DNA of 64,000 bases from Micromonospora chaiyaphumensis (GTDB lineage Bacteria; Actinomycetota; Actinomycetes; Mycobacteriales; Micromonosporaceae), in contig NZ_FMCS01000001.1 in assembly GCF_900091435.1 (NCBI RefSeq), positions 1,053,512-1,117,511 of the forward strand. Reading direction: 5' to 3'. Positions 24,985 to 33,552 of the stretch are shown one piece after another (positions within the stretch are counted from its first letter, which is position 1; the number at the start of each line of letters is the position of its first letter). The position numbers were made by a program, and so were the translations under genes. Under the pieces are notes generated by a model. It saw only the letters and a list, made by a program, of their open reading frames with translations. It was not told the origin of the DNA and made no database searches.

Positions 24985-25769
24985 GCCGGCAACGACCTGC
25001 TGGTGATCCTGGGCGAAGAGGTCACCACCCGCACCGGGCACTGGCTCGCGCTCGGCGTACCCGCAGGACAGGTGGTCGGCTGGGACTACGGCGTGTTCGA
25101 CGGATGCTCGACCGGCATCTGGATGAGGTCCACCGAGCCGGTGGGCTGTGTGTGGCGGCACATCCGCACGCGCCCGACGCCTCCGGCACGTTCATGTACC
25201 CGCACCAGGGGCTCGACGCGGTGGAGGTGTGGAACGGAGCGTGGAGCTCGGATGTGCCCTGGCAAGCCGACAATGAGGCAGCCCTGGCCGAATGGGGGCG
25301 CGCCCTGGCCGCGGACATCCACCAGGGGCGGTGGCGGCCAGCAGTTGGCAATAGCGATACCCACCTTGAGGGCCAGATCGGCATCCCGCACACCGTCGTA
25401 CTCGCCGAGGAACTCAGCGCCAACGCGATCCTCGCCGGCATCCGGGCCGGCCGTAGCTGGATCGCCGAATCGGCCGCCGTCGAGCTGTCCTTGACGATCT
25501 CAACCGCCAGTCACAACGCCGGGATCGGCGAGCGGTTGACGACCCGCGGTGAACCGGCCGTGGCGCGAGCGGAGGTACGCGGCGTGCCCTCCGGCACCGT
25601 CAGCTTCCACACCGTGCAAGGCAAGATGCACAGCGCACCGTTGCCCGGCACAGGTTCCGGCGCCGTGCAGTGGCACACCAACGCCGAAGAGTCGGCGTTC
25701 ATCCGTATCGAGGTGCGCCACCCCGAAGGGCACATGGCAGCGCTCAGCAACCCGATCATCCTGACCTGA
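24985..25769 (+). pseudogene. PHP/CehA-type metallohydrolase, truncated and frameshifted
   Basis: The C-terminal two thirds of a PHP-domain (CehA/McbA-like) phosphoesterase. The first part (24985 to about 25090) reads DLLVILGEEVTTRTGHWLAL in one frame. From about 25105 the protein continues in another frame with RHLDEVHRAGGLCVAAHPHAP, then GNSDTHLEGQIGIPHTVVLAEE, and ends FIRIEVRHPEGHMAALSNPIILT. A stop at 24979 removes the N-terminus, including the first metal-binding HxH. At least two lesions exist, so it cannot make an intact enzyme. Codon usage is otherwise normal, so inactivation may be recent. Confidence 0.8.
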
Positions 25770-25901
25770 ACGCACAACGCCAACGTCACCGCTCCGAGGG
25801 ACCAAGATCGCCCGCTACGTCGCTGCAAGGCAGGAGGTGACCCAGACCTTGACGCGAACGCGCCAACAGCCCACGTCGATGAGCCGAGCGGAAACGCAAA
25901 C
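25770..25901. other. short non-coding stretch between PHP pseudogene and tRNA hairpin
   Basis: No gene, promoter or repeat is evident here. It is the junction between the gene-remnant region and the tRNA-Leu terminator hairpin, and the place to look for an attachment-site copy. Confidence 0.4.
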
Positions 25902-25933
25902 GGTGCGCGCTTCAGTGGATCTAAGCGCGCACC
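25902..25933 (-). terminator. hairpin downstream of tRNA-Leu
   Basis: An 11-bp perfect stem (GGTGCGCGCTT with AAGCGCGCACC) and a 10-nt loop, 17 bp past the 3' end of the tRNA on the minus strand. It is followed by GTTTGCGTTT. It is placed as a terminator or processing element of the tRNA transcript. Confidence 0.6.
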
Positions 25934-25949
25934 GCGGGGTAATGGTTTG

Positions 25950-26033
25950 TGTCCGAGGGGGGACTTGAACCCCCACGCCCTATACGGGCACTAGCACCTC
26001 AAGCTAGCGCGTCTGCCATTCCGCCACCCGGAC
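25950..26033 (-). tRNA. tRNA-Leu (anticodon GAG)
   Basis: An 84-nt class II tRNA. The acceptor stem GTCCGGG pairs with CTCGGAC (one G-U), with discriminator A. D-arm TGGCGGAATGGCAGACGC is present. The anticodon stem CTAGC/GCTAG encloses the 7-nt loop TTGAGGT, giving anticodon GAG for CTC/CTT leucine codons. A long variable arm follows (TGCCCGTATAGGGCG), then the T-arm GGGGGTTCAAGTCCCCC. CCA is not encoded. Its 3' end faces the gene-remnant region to the left, as expected if that region grew by integration at the tRNA. Confidence 0.95.
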
Positions 26034-26265
26034 CTGCTCGTCCAGCCTACCCTGTCGGCCGAGGTGATCTTCTCACCGGTTCGGCCGCCCCGGTGGGCCG
26101 CACGGGGCATTACTGTACACGGCCCAGATGGATCATGCACATCGCCGCCACGTCACCGCTTTTCCGCAGGTCAGCGCACCGGCCCGGTGACCGGCACCGC
26201 CGCCCCGTACCGGATCCCGGGGGGTGGGTAGCGAGGAACCGGCGATTCCGGGCAGCATTGCTCAC

Positions 26266-29200
26266 GTGTCCCACCCCTCCCCCCTGACCGCCGCTCAACA
26301 CCAGGCCCTCGCGTTGCGTTCCGCGGGTGACCTGACGAACGCCCGCCGCCTGCTCGCCGACACGATCGCGGCGGCCCGACCGGCGTACGGGGAGGACCAC
26401 CCCGACGTACTGGCCACCGGCCACCTGCTCGCCCGCCTGCACCGCGAGGCCGACGACCCGGCCGCCGCCCGCCGGGTACTCGAAGAGGCCTACGCGGCCG
26501 GCGAGCGCCGCCGCGGCGACGCCGACCCGCTGATGCTCGCGCTCAGCTTCGACCTCGCCGGGGTGGCCGAGGAACTCGGCAACCGGCACGAGGCCCGCCG
26601 CAACTACACCCGCGTGGCCACCGCCGGGCCCGCCGTGCTCGGTCCGGACCACCCCGCGGTACGCGCAGCCCGCCACTACCTCGGCGGCTCCGCCGCCGCT
26701 CCCGTCCCGCCCGGCCCGCCTCCCGGCGGCTCCGCCGCCGCTGCCGGCCCCGAACCCGGTCCGGGGGCGCTGTCCGGGCCGACCATGGCACTGCCGGCGA
26801 TGCAGCAGCCGTACCCACCGCAGCCCGCCCCGCCCCACCCCGGCACATTCGCGGCGCCCGTTCCCGCGCCACCCGTGCCCGGCGCCGAATGGGCACCGGC
26901 ATCAGGGCCGGCCCGACCGGGCCCCGGGACGCCGCCCGCCGCCGGTCCGGCGACGCACCTGCCGCCACCGCCACCGGTCCCTCCCCTGCCGGCCAGCGCC
27001 GCCCCCGCCTCGGCCCCACTGCCCCCGCCCCCGGTTGTCCCCCCGCCGACGTCCGCGCCCCCGACCCCGGGCTCCGGCCCGGGTGCGGCTTCCGGCAGCG
27101 GGTCGAGCGGCTGGGCGGCCGCCCCGGAGGCGACGACGCGGTTCCCCGCACCGCCCGTCCCCGGCCCGGCCCCGGCCGTCCCGGCACCACCGCCGGTCGC
27201 CGCCGTGCCGCCGGCACCCGGGGTGACGCCGGTCGCGCCCCGGCCTCCGATCGTCCCGGCACCGCCCGGGATCCCCGCCCCGCCGGCGCCCGGGCCGGTT
27301 CCGCCTGTCGCGCACCTGGCGCACGCGCCCAGCTCGGCGCCGCCCTCCCCGGCGGTGCCGATACCGCCCCCGCAGGCCGCGCCCCCACCCCTCGTGCCGC
27401 CCGCACCGCGCCCTGCGCCGCCGGTCGGGTCGATGCCCCCCGCGTCCCACGTGGCGCCGCCGGTCGCACCGGCACCGCTGCCGCCACCGCCAAGGCCGAT
27501 GCCGCCCGGTGCGCCGACTCCGCCCGCGTCCAGTCCCGCACCCCCGCTTCCGTCGACGCAGTTGCCGCCCGCACCCACGCTGAGCTCGGCACCTCCCGTC
27601 GCGCCGACGCCCACGTCCAGCTCGGGACCACGCGTGGCGCCGGCGTCGGTACCGCCCCCCGTCACGACCGCACCGCCAGCCGCCGGCGCGCCGGTCCCGT
27701 TGCCACCGGCACCGGTCATCCCGCTCCCGGCCCGGCCGGTGTCGACGCCGCCAGGGCCCGGCACGGTACCGGCGACGCCGGTCTCCGGCGGACCTGGACC
27801 GTCGCTTCCGCAAGCTGCAGCAGTCCCGTCGGCTCCCAGGATCCCGGCCCCGCCCGCCACCCCCGCGTCCGGCGTGGTTCCGCCACCGCCGGCCATTCCC
27901 GTCCCGGCCCCTTCCGTCCCGGCCCCGCCGGCATCCGTGGCGCCGGTGTCGGCGCCCGACTCGGCACCGCCGGCGGCCGCACCCGCGGCGGCCGTGCCGG
28001 CACACCGGCCGCCGGTCCAACCAGCCGCCGAAGCGGGTGAGCCGGGCGGCGGCGACCGGATCGACACCCCCGCGGCACGGGCACCGGGCTGGGACAAGCC
28101 GACCATCCAGGTGCAGCAGATCGGCCCGCTGCTCCGGGAGGAGGCCGAGCGGCTCGCCGCCTCGGCGCCCCCGGGTGCGACCGCCCCGGTGAGCAGCCCA
28201 CCCGTCAGCGCACCACCGGCGGGCCACTCGCCCGTCAGCGCGCCCCCGGTGAGCGGCCCGCCCGCTGGACCGCCCGTCGCCGGAACCGCGTTCGCCGGGC
28301 CATCCGCGAACGAGCAGCCGGCGAGTCCGCCGGTGAGCGGGCCGCCGTCGGGCGGCGCCCCGCAGGACGGTCGGTCCTCGGTGGAGCGAGCCGCCGCCGA
28401 CGCGCGGCCGGTGCAGGACCCGTCGGCCGGTGTGACGCCGGTGAGCGGTGTTCTCCTGCCGCCTCCGCCGACCAGCACGTTGGCGGCGGGGGTGCCCGGC
28501 AGCGACGCGCGCGATGACGGCAGGCACCCGCCGGCAGCACCGGTGAGCGGGCCGCCGACGAGCGGCGGGCCCGTCTCTCCGCAGCCCGTCAGCGGCCCGC
28601 CCTTCCCACCGCCAGTCAGCGGGGCACCTCTTCAGCCGCCGTTCAGTGGTCCGCCGTCGCCCCCGCAGGGCAACGCCGTACCGCTCCCGCCCCCGCCCGT
28701 CAGTGGCTCGCCGGCCAGCGCCGGACCGGGCGTGGGAACGCCCTTCGCCACCCCACCCGCCGGCAATCCGCCATTCAGCGCGCCACCCGCCAGCGCGCCA
28801 CCGTTCAGCGCGCCACCCGCCAGCGCGCCACCGTTCAGCGCGCCACCCGCCAGCGCGCCACCGTTCAGCGCGCCACCCGCCAGCGCTTCCCCACCGCACG
28901 GTTATCCGGTGAGCGGCCCGCCCGGCAATCCGGTCAGCGGCGCGCCCGGCCATCCGGTGAGCGGGCCGCCCGCTGCCGCGCCGGTCAGCGCCTCGCCCGT
29001 GCCGCCTTGGGGGTTGACCGCGCCGCCGTGGAGCAGCGCCGCCCCGCCGCAGGCCCTCGACCGGCCCGGTGACCCCCGTCCCGAGCCGGTCATCGACGCG
29101 CCCGGCACCGTGGACGACCTCGGCCCGGACGCCGCGCCGGAGAGCGGGGACGACGTGCCCCGCCCCCTGCCGGTCTACGACGGGTTGCTGGACTTCCCGG

Positions 29201-29748
29201 AGTCGCAGCAGCCGGCTCCGGAGCCGTACCCGGGTCAGGGGTCCTGGCCGGCGGTGCCGCCGGCGTTCCACCAGCCGGCCGCGTACCCGGTGGCGGAGGA
29301 GCCGGAGCCGCGCGGCCGCAACCGGACGGTGGTGGCCGTGGTGGCCGGTGCCGTGGTGGTCGCGGTGGCGGCGGTCGTCGGCGTGGGCGCGGTGCTGCTC
29401 AACCGCGATCCGGCGCCGCCGCCCGCGCCGGTGCCGACCGCGGCGAAGCCGAAGGCGAGCGGTCCGCCCCCGGGTGAGCTGCGGTTGCAGGACGACACCA
29501 CGACGATCACGGTCACCTGGACCGACCCGACCGGCGGCGGGGTGCCGTTCGTGGTGGCCGGCGGGCGGGCCGGGCAGAAGTTGGGCGTGATGGCCACGGT
29601 GGACGCCGGGCAGACCCGCTACACGGTGAACGGGCTGAGTCCGAAGCTGGACTACTGCTTCACGGTGCTGGCCGTCTACTCGACGGACACCTACGCCACC
29701 TCGGGTCAGGTCTGCACCGACCGGGAGGGCGGCACGACGCCCAACTGA
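26266..29748 (+). CDS. TPR / proline-rich / FN3 single-pass membrane protein
   Basis: About 1160 residues in four parts. The N-terminal roughly 130 residues are tetratricopeptide-like (kinesin-light-chain type), as in AYGEDHPDVLATGHLLARLHREADD and ARRNYTRVATAGPAVLGPDHPAVRAA. Then comes a very long Pro/Ala/Gly/Val-rich region of about 870 residues with VSGPP and APPASAPPFS repeats. A membrane segment follows (VVAVVAGAVVVAVAAVVGVGAVLL), and the last roughly 100 residues resemble a fibronectin type III domain outside the cell (TITVTWTDPTGGG to YCFTVLAVYS). GTG at 26266 fits the TPR start; GTG at 26224 is possible. Function is unknown. The gene precedes the FN3-moxR operon. Confidence 0.75.
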   Translation: MSHPSPLTAAQHQALALRSAGDLTNARRLLADTIAAARPAYGEDHPDVLATGHLLARLHREADDPAAARRVLEEAYAAGERRRGDADPLMLALSFDLAGVAEELGNRHEARRNYTRVATAGPAVLGPDHPAVRAARHYLGGSAAAPVPPGPPPGGSAAAAGPEPGPGALSGPTMALPAMQQPYPPQPAPPHPGTFAAPVPAPPVPGAEWAPASGPARPGPGTPPAAGPATHLPPPPPVPPLPASAAPASAPLPPPPVVPPPTSAPPTPGSGPGAASGSGSSGWAAAPEATTRFPAPPVPGPAPAVPAPPPVAAVPPAPGVTPVAPRPPIVPAPPGIPAPPAPGPVPPVAHLAHAPSSAPPSPAVPIPPPQAAPPPLVPPAPRPAPPVGSMPPASHVAPPVAPAPLPPPPRPMPPGAPTPPASSPAPPLPSTQLPPAPTLSSAPPVAPTPTSSSGPRVAPASVPPPVTTAPPAAGAPVPLPPAPVIPLPARPVSTPPGPGTVPATPVSGGPGPSLPQAAAVPSAPRIPAPPATPASGVVPPPPAIPVPAPSVPAPPASVAPVSAPDSAPPAAAPAAAVPAHRPPVQPAAEAGEPGGGDRIDTPAARAPGWDKPTIQVQQIGPLLREEAERLAASAPPGATAPVSSPPVSAPPAGHSPVSAPPVSGPPAGPPVAGTAFAGPSANEQPASPPVSGPPSGGAPQDGRSSVERAAADARPVQDPSAGVTPVSGVLLPPPPTSTLAAGVPGSDARDDGRHPPAAPVSGPPTSGGPVSPQPVSGPPFPPPVSGAPLQPPFSGPPSPPQGNAVPLPPPPVSGSPASAGPGVGTPFATPPAGNPPFSAPPASAPPFSAPPASAPPFSAPPASAPPFSAPPASASPPHGYPVSGPPGNPVSGAPGHPVSGPPAAAPVSASPVPPWGLTAPPWSSAAPPQALDRPGDPRPEPVIDAPGTVDDLGPDAAPESGDDVPRPLPVYDGLLDFPESQQPAPEPYPGQGSWPAVPPAFHQPAAYPVAEEPEPRGRNRTVVAVVAGAVVVAVAAVVGVGAVLLNRDPAPPPAPVPTAAKPKASGPPPGELRLQDDTTTITVTWTDPTGGGVPFVVAGGRAGQKLGVMATVDAGQTRYTVNGLSPKLDYCFTVLAVYSTDTYATSGQVCTDREGGTTPN
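28771..28890 (+). repeat. four tandem 30-bp repeats inside the proline-rich gene
   Basis: The 30-bp unit starting CCGTTCAGCGCGCCACC occurs four times head to tail (28771, 28801, 28831, 28861). The first copy has one substitution and the last diverges near its end. It encodes the decapeptide PFSAPPASAP. Near-identity at DNA level points to recent expansion by slippage or unequal exchange, so copy number probably varies between strains. Confidence 0.85.
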
Positions 29749-29815
29749 GCGGCCGCACGACACGCTCGGTGTCCACAGGGGGACGGTGCGGGTTCCACCG
29801 GTCCCGGACGGCCCC

Positions 29816-29821
29816 TATGAT
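29816..29821 (+). promoter_or_regulatory. -10 element of the FN3-moxR-DUF58 operon
   Basis: TATGAT, a consensus -10 hexamer, lies 69 bp before the GTG of the FN3 protein gene in an otherwise very GC-rich gap. A -35 match is weak. Confidence 0.5.
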
Positions 29822-29889
29822 GGCTCCCGGCTCTGGGGAGGGTCGACCGCGCGCTGCCCTCCCCCACCGACGCGGGGAGGCATCCGCCA

Positions 29890-32523
29890 GTGACCACCAT
29901 CGAGAGCGTCACGAGCACCGGGCCGGAGACGGCCCGCCCCCGGTCCCGGATGCGGGGCGGCCTGGTGACCATCGGCACCGTGGCCGCGCTGCTGGCGGCC
30001 ATGGGGTTGACCGTGCTCGGGCTGGGCGCCGCCGACAACGCGGTGGCCAACTACGACGCCTCCTCCTGGTTGTGGAGCACCAGCCGCAGCGAGCTGGCCC
30101 GGGTCAACGGGGTCACCGCCCGGGTGGACACGCGGATGGAGGTGCCCGGGGGTCGCCGGCACCAGATGCAGGTCGCCCAGACCGACCGGCTGCTGATCCT
30201 GCGCGACCTGAACACCGGCCAGGTCAGCTCGCTGGACCTGGCCACCCTCCAGATCACGGCGACCACGCCGACCGCACCGGGGCTCGGGGTGAGCGTCGCG
30301 CTGCACGAGGACGCGGCGTTCGTGGTCGACGCGGTGCAGGGCATCGTCCGGCAGCTCGACCCGCGGTCGCTGACCCCGGTGGGCGAGCCGGTGCGCTACC
30401 CGCCGGGCATCACGGGCGGGGCGTTCGACGGTGCCGGCAAGCTGTGGATCGCGGTGCCGAGCGAGGGCACCGTCTCGGCGGTCACCGCCGCGGAGCTGCC
30501 CGCCACGCCGGGCGACGCGCCGCCCGGCGGGCTCAGCCCGAAGCGGGTGGAGACGTACGAGGTGGCCGAGCCGGCCCACGAGCTGGTGGTGTCCACGCTG
30601 GACGACGGCGTCGCGGTGCTCGACCGCACCTCCGCCTCGCTCGTCAGCGTGCGGGCGGGCCGGACGGAGCGGGCCAACCTGACGATGACCGCCCCGGGCA
30701 GCCTGCCGACGCGCACCACCGGCCCGCAGGTGCCGGTCACGGTGAGCGGCGAGCGGAAGGTGCACGTGGTCCGCGACTCCGCCGAGGTGCACCGGTTCAC
30801 GGTGCCGGGTGCGGGCGGGGAGCTCAGCCCGGCGGTGGCCTGGGCGGGCCGCTTCTACTGCGCCGACGAGACCACCGGCACGGTCTACTCCTTCGACGCG
30901 AACGGGCAGCTCGTCGACACCATCAAGGGCTCCGGGCGGCCCGGGCCGATGGAGCTGGAGGTCCGCGAGAACCACCTCTTCATCAACCCGCCGAACTCGT
31001 CGACCGCGCAGGTCGTGGACGACCGGAACCAGGTCCGCGAGGTCAACAAGTACGCCAACGACGTGCTCGGTGGCGACCCGCCGCCGGCTCCCCCACCGCC
31101 GCCCCCGCCGAAGAAGCCGAAGGTGGGCAAGCCGGGCGCGCCGCGCGCGGTGACCGCCGCCGCGGGGAACGCGTCGGCGCGGGTGAGCTGGCAGGCGGCC
31201 GCGTCCAACGGCGCCGAGATCACCCGGTACGTGGTGGAGGGCGCCGGCCAGCGCCACGAGGTGGGTGCGAACCAGCGCGCCCTGGAGATCACCGGGCTGA
31301 CCAACGGGGAGACGTACACGTTCGCGGTGTACGCCGTGAACGCCAAGGGTGACGGGCCGGCCCGCCGGAGCAACCCGGTCACGCCGACCGCCGCCGTGCC
31401 GGACCCACCGGCCAGCGTGACCGCGGAGGCCCGACCGGACGGCACGGTGCTGGTGAAGTGGCCGGCCGCCAACGGCCAGGGCAACACCGTCACGAAGTAC
31501 GCGGTGACCGCCAGCTCCGCCGGCGCGACCGCCCCGGCCGGCGACTCGGCCAAGACCGAGCTGGTCATCCCCGCCGGCCAGCTGGAGTACGGGACGCAGT
31601 ACGCCTTCACCGTGATCGCGGTGAGTGACAAGGGCGCCGGATCGAAGGCGTCGCCGGTGAGCAACACGGTGGTGCCGTTCACCGCCCCGGCCGCGCCGAC
31701 CGAGCTGCAGGCGTCCACGGTGGCCGACCAGCCCGGCACCATCGCGGTGCAGTGGGCGCCGGCGGTGGACAACGGCCGGCCGGTGACGAAGTACGTGGTG
31801 GAGGCCGCCGGGAAGACCACCGAGGTGACCGATGTGCGGACCACGATCGGCGGGCTCGGTGACGGGCAGAACGTCACGGTCAAGGTGAAGGCGGTCAACG
31901 AGGCCGGTCCGGGCGCCGAGGCCAGCACCACGGCCCGCACGGTGGCCGCGCCCCGGGTCACGATGACCGGCTCGTCGGCCGACGCCACCTCGGTGACGGT
32001 GACGTTCACCGTGGACGCGGGTGGTGGCCGGGCGACCTGCTCGGCGACCGTCCCGGGGGAGACGCCCGCGACCGGGAGCTGCTCCAGCCTGCGGGTGACG
32101 GGCCTGACGCCGGGCACGGCCTACACGGTGACGGTGACGGCGACCAACGCGGCCGGCAAGGGCACCGCGACCCGGGCGCAGAGCACCGACGCGCTCTACG
32201 GGATCGCCACCTGCCGCAACGGCTCGTCCGGCGCCGAGGCGTCCTACTGCACGCGGGACGTTCCCGGGGATCGCAACGGCAACGAGATCTTCGCGGTGAC
32301 GCGACAGGACAACGCCCAGCAGGCGGGCTGGGAGCCCAACGGTGCCCGGCTCAAGGCGTACTGCAAGAAGCAGGGCGAAGAGGTCTACGCGTACATCTAC
32401 AACAACGACAAGCGCAGCACCTGGTGGATCCGCGTGGACCACAGCCGGGGCCGCGACTACATCCCGTGGGCCTGGCTGAACCTGGAGGGTGGCGACAACA
32501 TCAACCTCCTGCCCACCTGCTGA
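29890..32523 (+). CDS. membrane-anchored fibronectin type III repeat protein
   Basis: An 877-residue protein. The N-terminal membrane anchor is GLVTIGTVAALLAAMGLTVLGLGAA. Residues 60-390 are beta-propeller-like (LLILRDLNTGQVSSLDLATL, GKLWIAVPSEGTVSAV). After a polyproline linker with KKPKVGKPGAPRA come four FN3 modules (about residues 415-505, 506-600, 601-690 and 691-775). The C-terminal domain holds several Cys and WWIRVDHSRGRDYIPWAWLNL. GTG at 29890 has a GGGGAGG site. It is first in a run with moxR, DUF58 and transglutaminase-like genes, and likely an extracellular partner of that membrane system. Function is unproven. Confidence 0.8.
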   Translation: MTTIESVTSTGPETARPRSRMRGGLVTIGTVAALLAAMGLTVLGLGAADNAVANYDASSWLWSTSRSELARVNGVTARVDTRMEVPGGRRHQMQVAQTDRLLILRDLNTGQVSSLDLATLQITATTPTAPGLGVSVALHEDAAFVVDAVQGIVRQLDPRSLTPVGEPVRYPPGITGGAFDGAGKLWIAVPSEGTVSAVTAAELPATPGDAPPGGLSPKRVETYEVAEPAHELVVSTLDDGVAVLDRTSASLVSVRAGRTERANLTMTAPGSLPTRTTGPQVPVTVSGERKVHVVRDSAEVHRFTVPGAGGELSPAVAWAGRFYCADETTGTVYSFDANGQLVDTIKGSGRPGPMELEVRENHLFINPPNSSTAQVVDDRNQVREVNKYANDVLGGDPPPAPPPPPPPKKPKVGKPGAPRAVTAAAGNASARVSWQAAASNGAEITRYVVEGAGQRHEVGANQRALEITGLTNGETYTFAVYAVNAKGDGPARRSNPVTPTAAVPDPPASVTAEARPDGTVLVKWPAANGQGNTVTKYAVTASSAGATAPAGDSAKTELVIPAGQLEYGTQYAFTVIAVSDKGAGSKASPVSNTVVPFTAPAAPTELQASTVADQPGTIAVQWAPAVDNGRPVTKYVVEAAGKTTEVTDVRTTIGGLGDGQNVTVKVKAVNEAGPGAEASTTARTVAAPRVTMTGSSADATSVTVTFTVDAGGGRATCSATVPGETPATGSCSSLRVTGLTPGTAYTVTVTATNAAGKGTATRAQSTDALYGIATCRNGSSGAEASYCTRDVPGDRNGNEIFAVTRQDNAQQAGWEPNGARLKAYCKKQGEEVYAYIYNNDKRSTWWIRVDHSRGRDYIPWAWLNLEGGDNINLLPTC

Positions 32524-32553
32524 CCGCGCCGCGCACCGAGGAGCACCCCGCAC

Positions 32554-33549
32554 GTGAACACCCACGAACCGCTCACCCAGCCGGAGGTGCAGGGCTTCGC
32601 CGCCCTGGCCGCCCGGCTGGCCGAGAACGTCAACGCGGTCGTGCTGGGCAAGCCGCAGGTGGTCCGGCTGGCGCTGACCGCCCTCTTCGCCCAGGGGCAC
32701 GTGCTGCTGGAGGACGTGCCCGGGGTGGGCAAGACGACCCTGGCCCGGGCGGTCGCGGCGACCGTCAAGGGGCAGTGGCGGCGGATCCAGTTCACCCCGG
32801 ACCTGCTTCCCTCCGACGTGTCCGGGGTGACCATCTTCAACCAGGCCACCCGGGGCTTCGAGTTCCACCCGGGGCCGGTCTTCGCGAACATCGTGATCGC
32901 CGACGAGATCAACCGGGCCTCGCCGAAGACCCAGTCGGCGCTGCTGGAGGTCATGGAGGAGCGCACGGTCACCGTGGACGGCGTACGCCACCCGGTGCCG
33001 CAGCCGTTCCTCGTGGTGGCCACCCAGAACCCGGTGGAGATGGACGGCACCTACCGGCTGCCCGAGGCCCAGCTCGACCGGTTCCTGGTGAAGCTTTCCG
33101 TCGGCTACCCCGACGAGGCCGTCGAGATCGAGGTGCTGCGGGGCGCCACGCTCCGCTCCCCCGACTCGCTCACCGCGGTCACCGACACGGCCACGGTCGG
33201 GGAGATGGTGAAGATGGCCCGGCGGGTGCACATCGCCGAGCCGCTCTACGCGTATGCGGTGCGGCTGGCCGCGGCGACCCGCACCCACCCGCAGGTGCGG
33301 GTCGGGGTCAGTCCCCGGGGCGTGATCGCGCTGACCCGGGCGGCGTGCGCGTACGCGCTGATCGACGGTCGGGGCTGGATCATGCCGGAGGACCTGAAGA
33401 CGCTGGTCGAGCCGGTCTTCGCGCACCGGCTGCTGCTCACCCCGGACGCGCAGGTGCGCGGGGTGACCCCGGCCGACGTGCTGCGCCAAGCGGTCGCCTC
33501 GGTGCCGGTGCCGCTGCCGTCGGGGCAGCCCGCCCCGGTCCACGGCTGA
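32554..33549 (+). CDS. MoxR-family AAA+ ATPase
   Basis: A 331-residue MoxR-type AAA ATPase. Visible are Walker A GVPGVGKTTLARAV near residue 56, Walker B VIADEINRASPKTQSALLEVMEE, sensor 1 VVATQNPVEMDGTYRLPEAQLDRFL, and the C-terminal lid with PRGVIALTRAACAYALIDGRGW. MoxR ATPases act as chaperones that activate partner proteins, often with a DUF58/VWA-type protein, which is encoded immediately downstream. GTG at 32554 has a GAGGAG ribosome site. The gene is 3 bp from the DUF58 gene, so co-expression is certain on layout grounds. Confidence 0.93.
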   Translation: MNTHEPLTQPEVQGFAALAARLAENVNAVVLGKPQVVRLALTALFAQGHVLLEDVPGVGKTTLARAVAATVKGQWRRIQFTPDLLPSDVSGVTIFNQATRGFEFHPGPVFANIVIADEINRASPKTQSALLEVMEERTVTVDGVRHPVPQPFLVVATQNPVEMDGTYRLPEAQLDRFLVKLSVGYPDEAVEIEVLRGATLRSPDSLTAVTDTATVGEMVKMARRVHIAEPLYAYAVRLAAATRTHPQVRVGVSPRGVIALTRAACAYALIDGRGWIMPEDLKTLVEPVFAHRLLLTPDAQVRGVTPADVLRQAVASVPVPLPSGQPAPVHG

Positions 33550-33552
33550 GCG

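Noticed and set aside
26676..29763. Long antisense ORFs opposite the proline-rich gene (Gly/Arg-rich translations of up to 950 residues)
   Set aside because: They are the expected reflection of a GC-rich repetitive gene on the other strand; no domain or start signal supports them.
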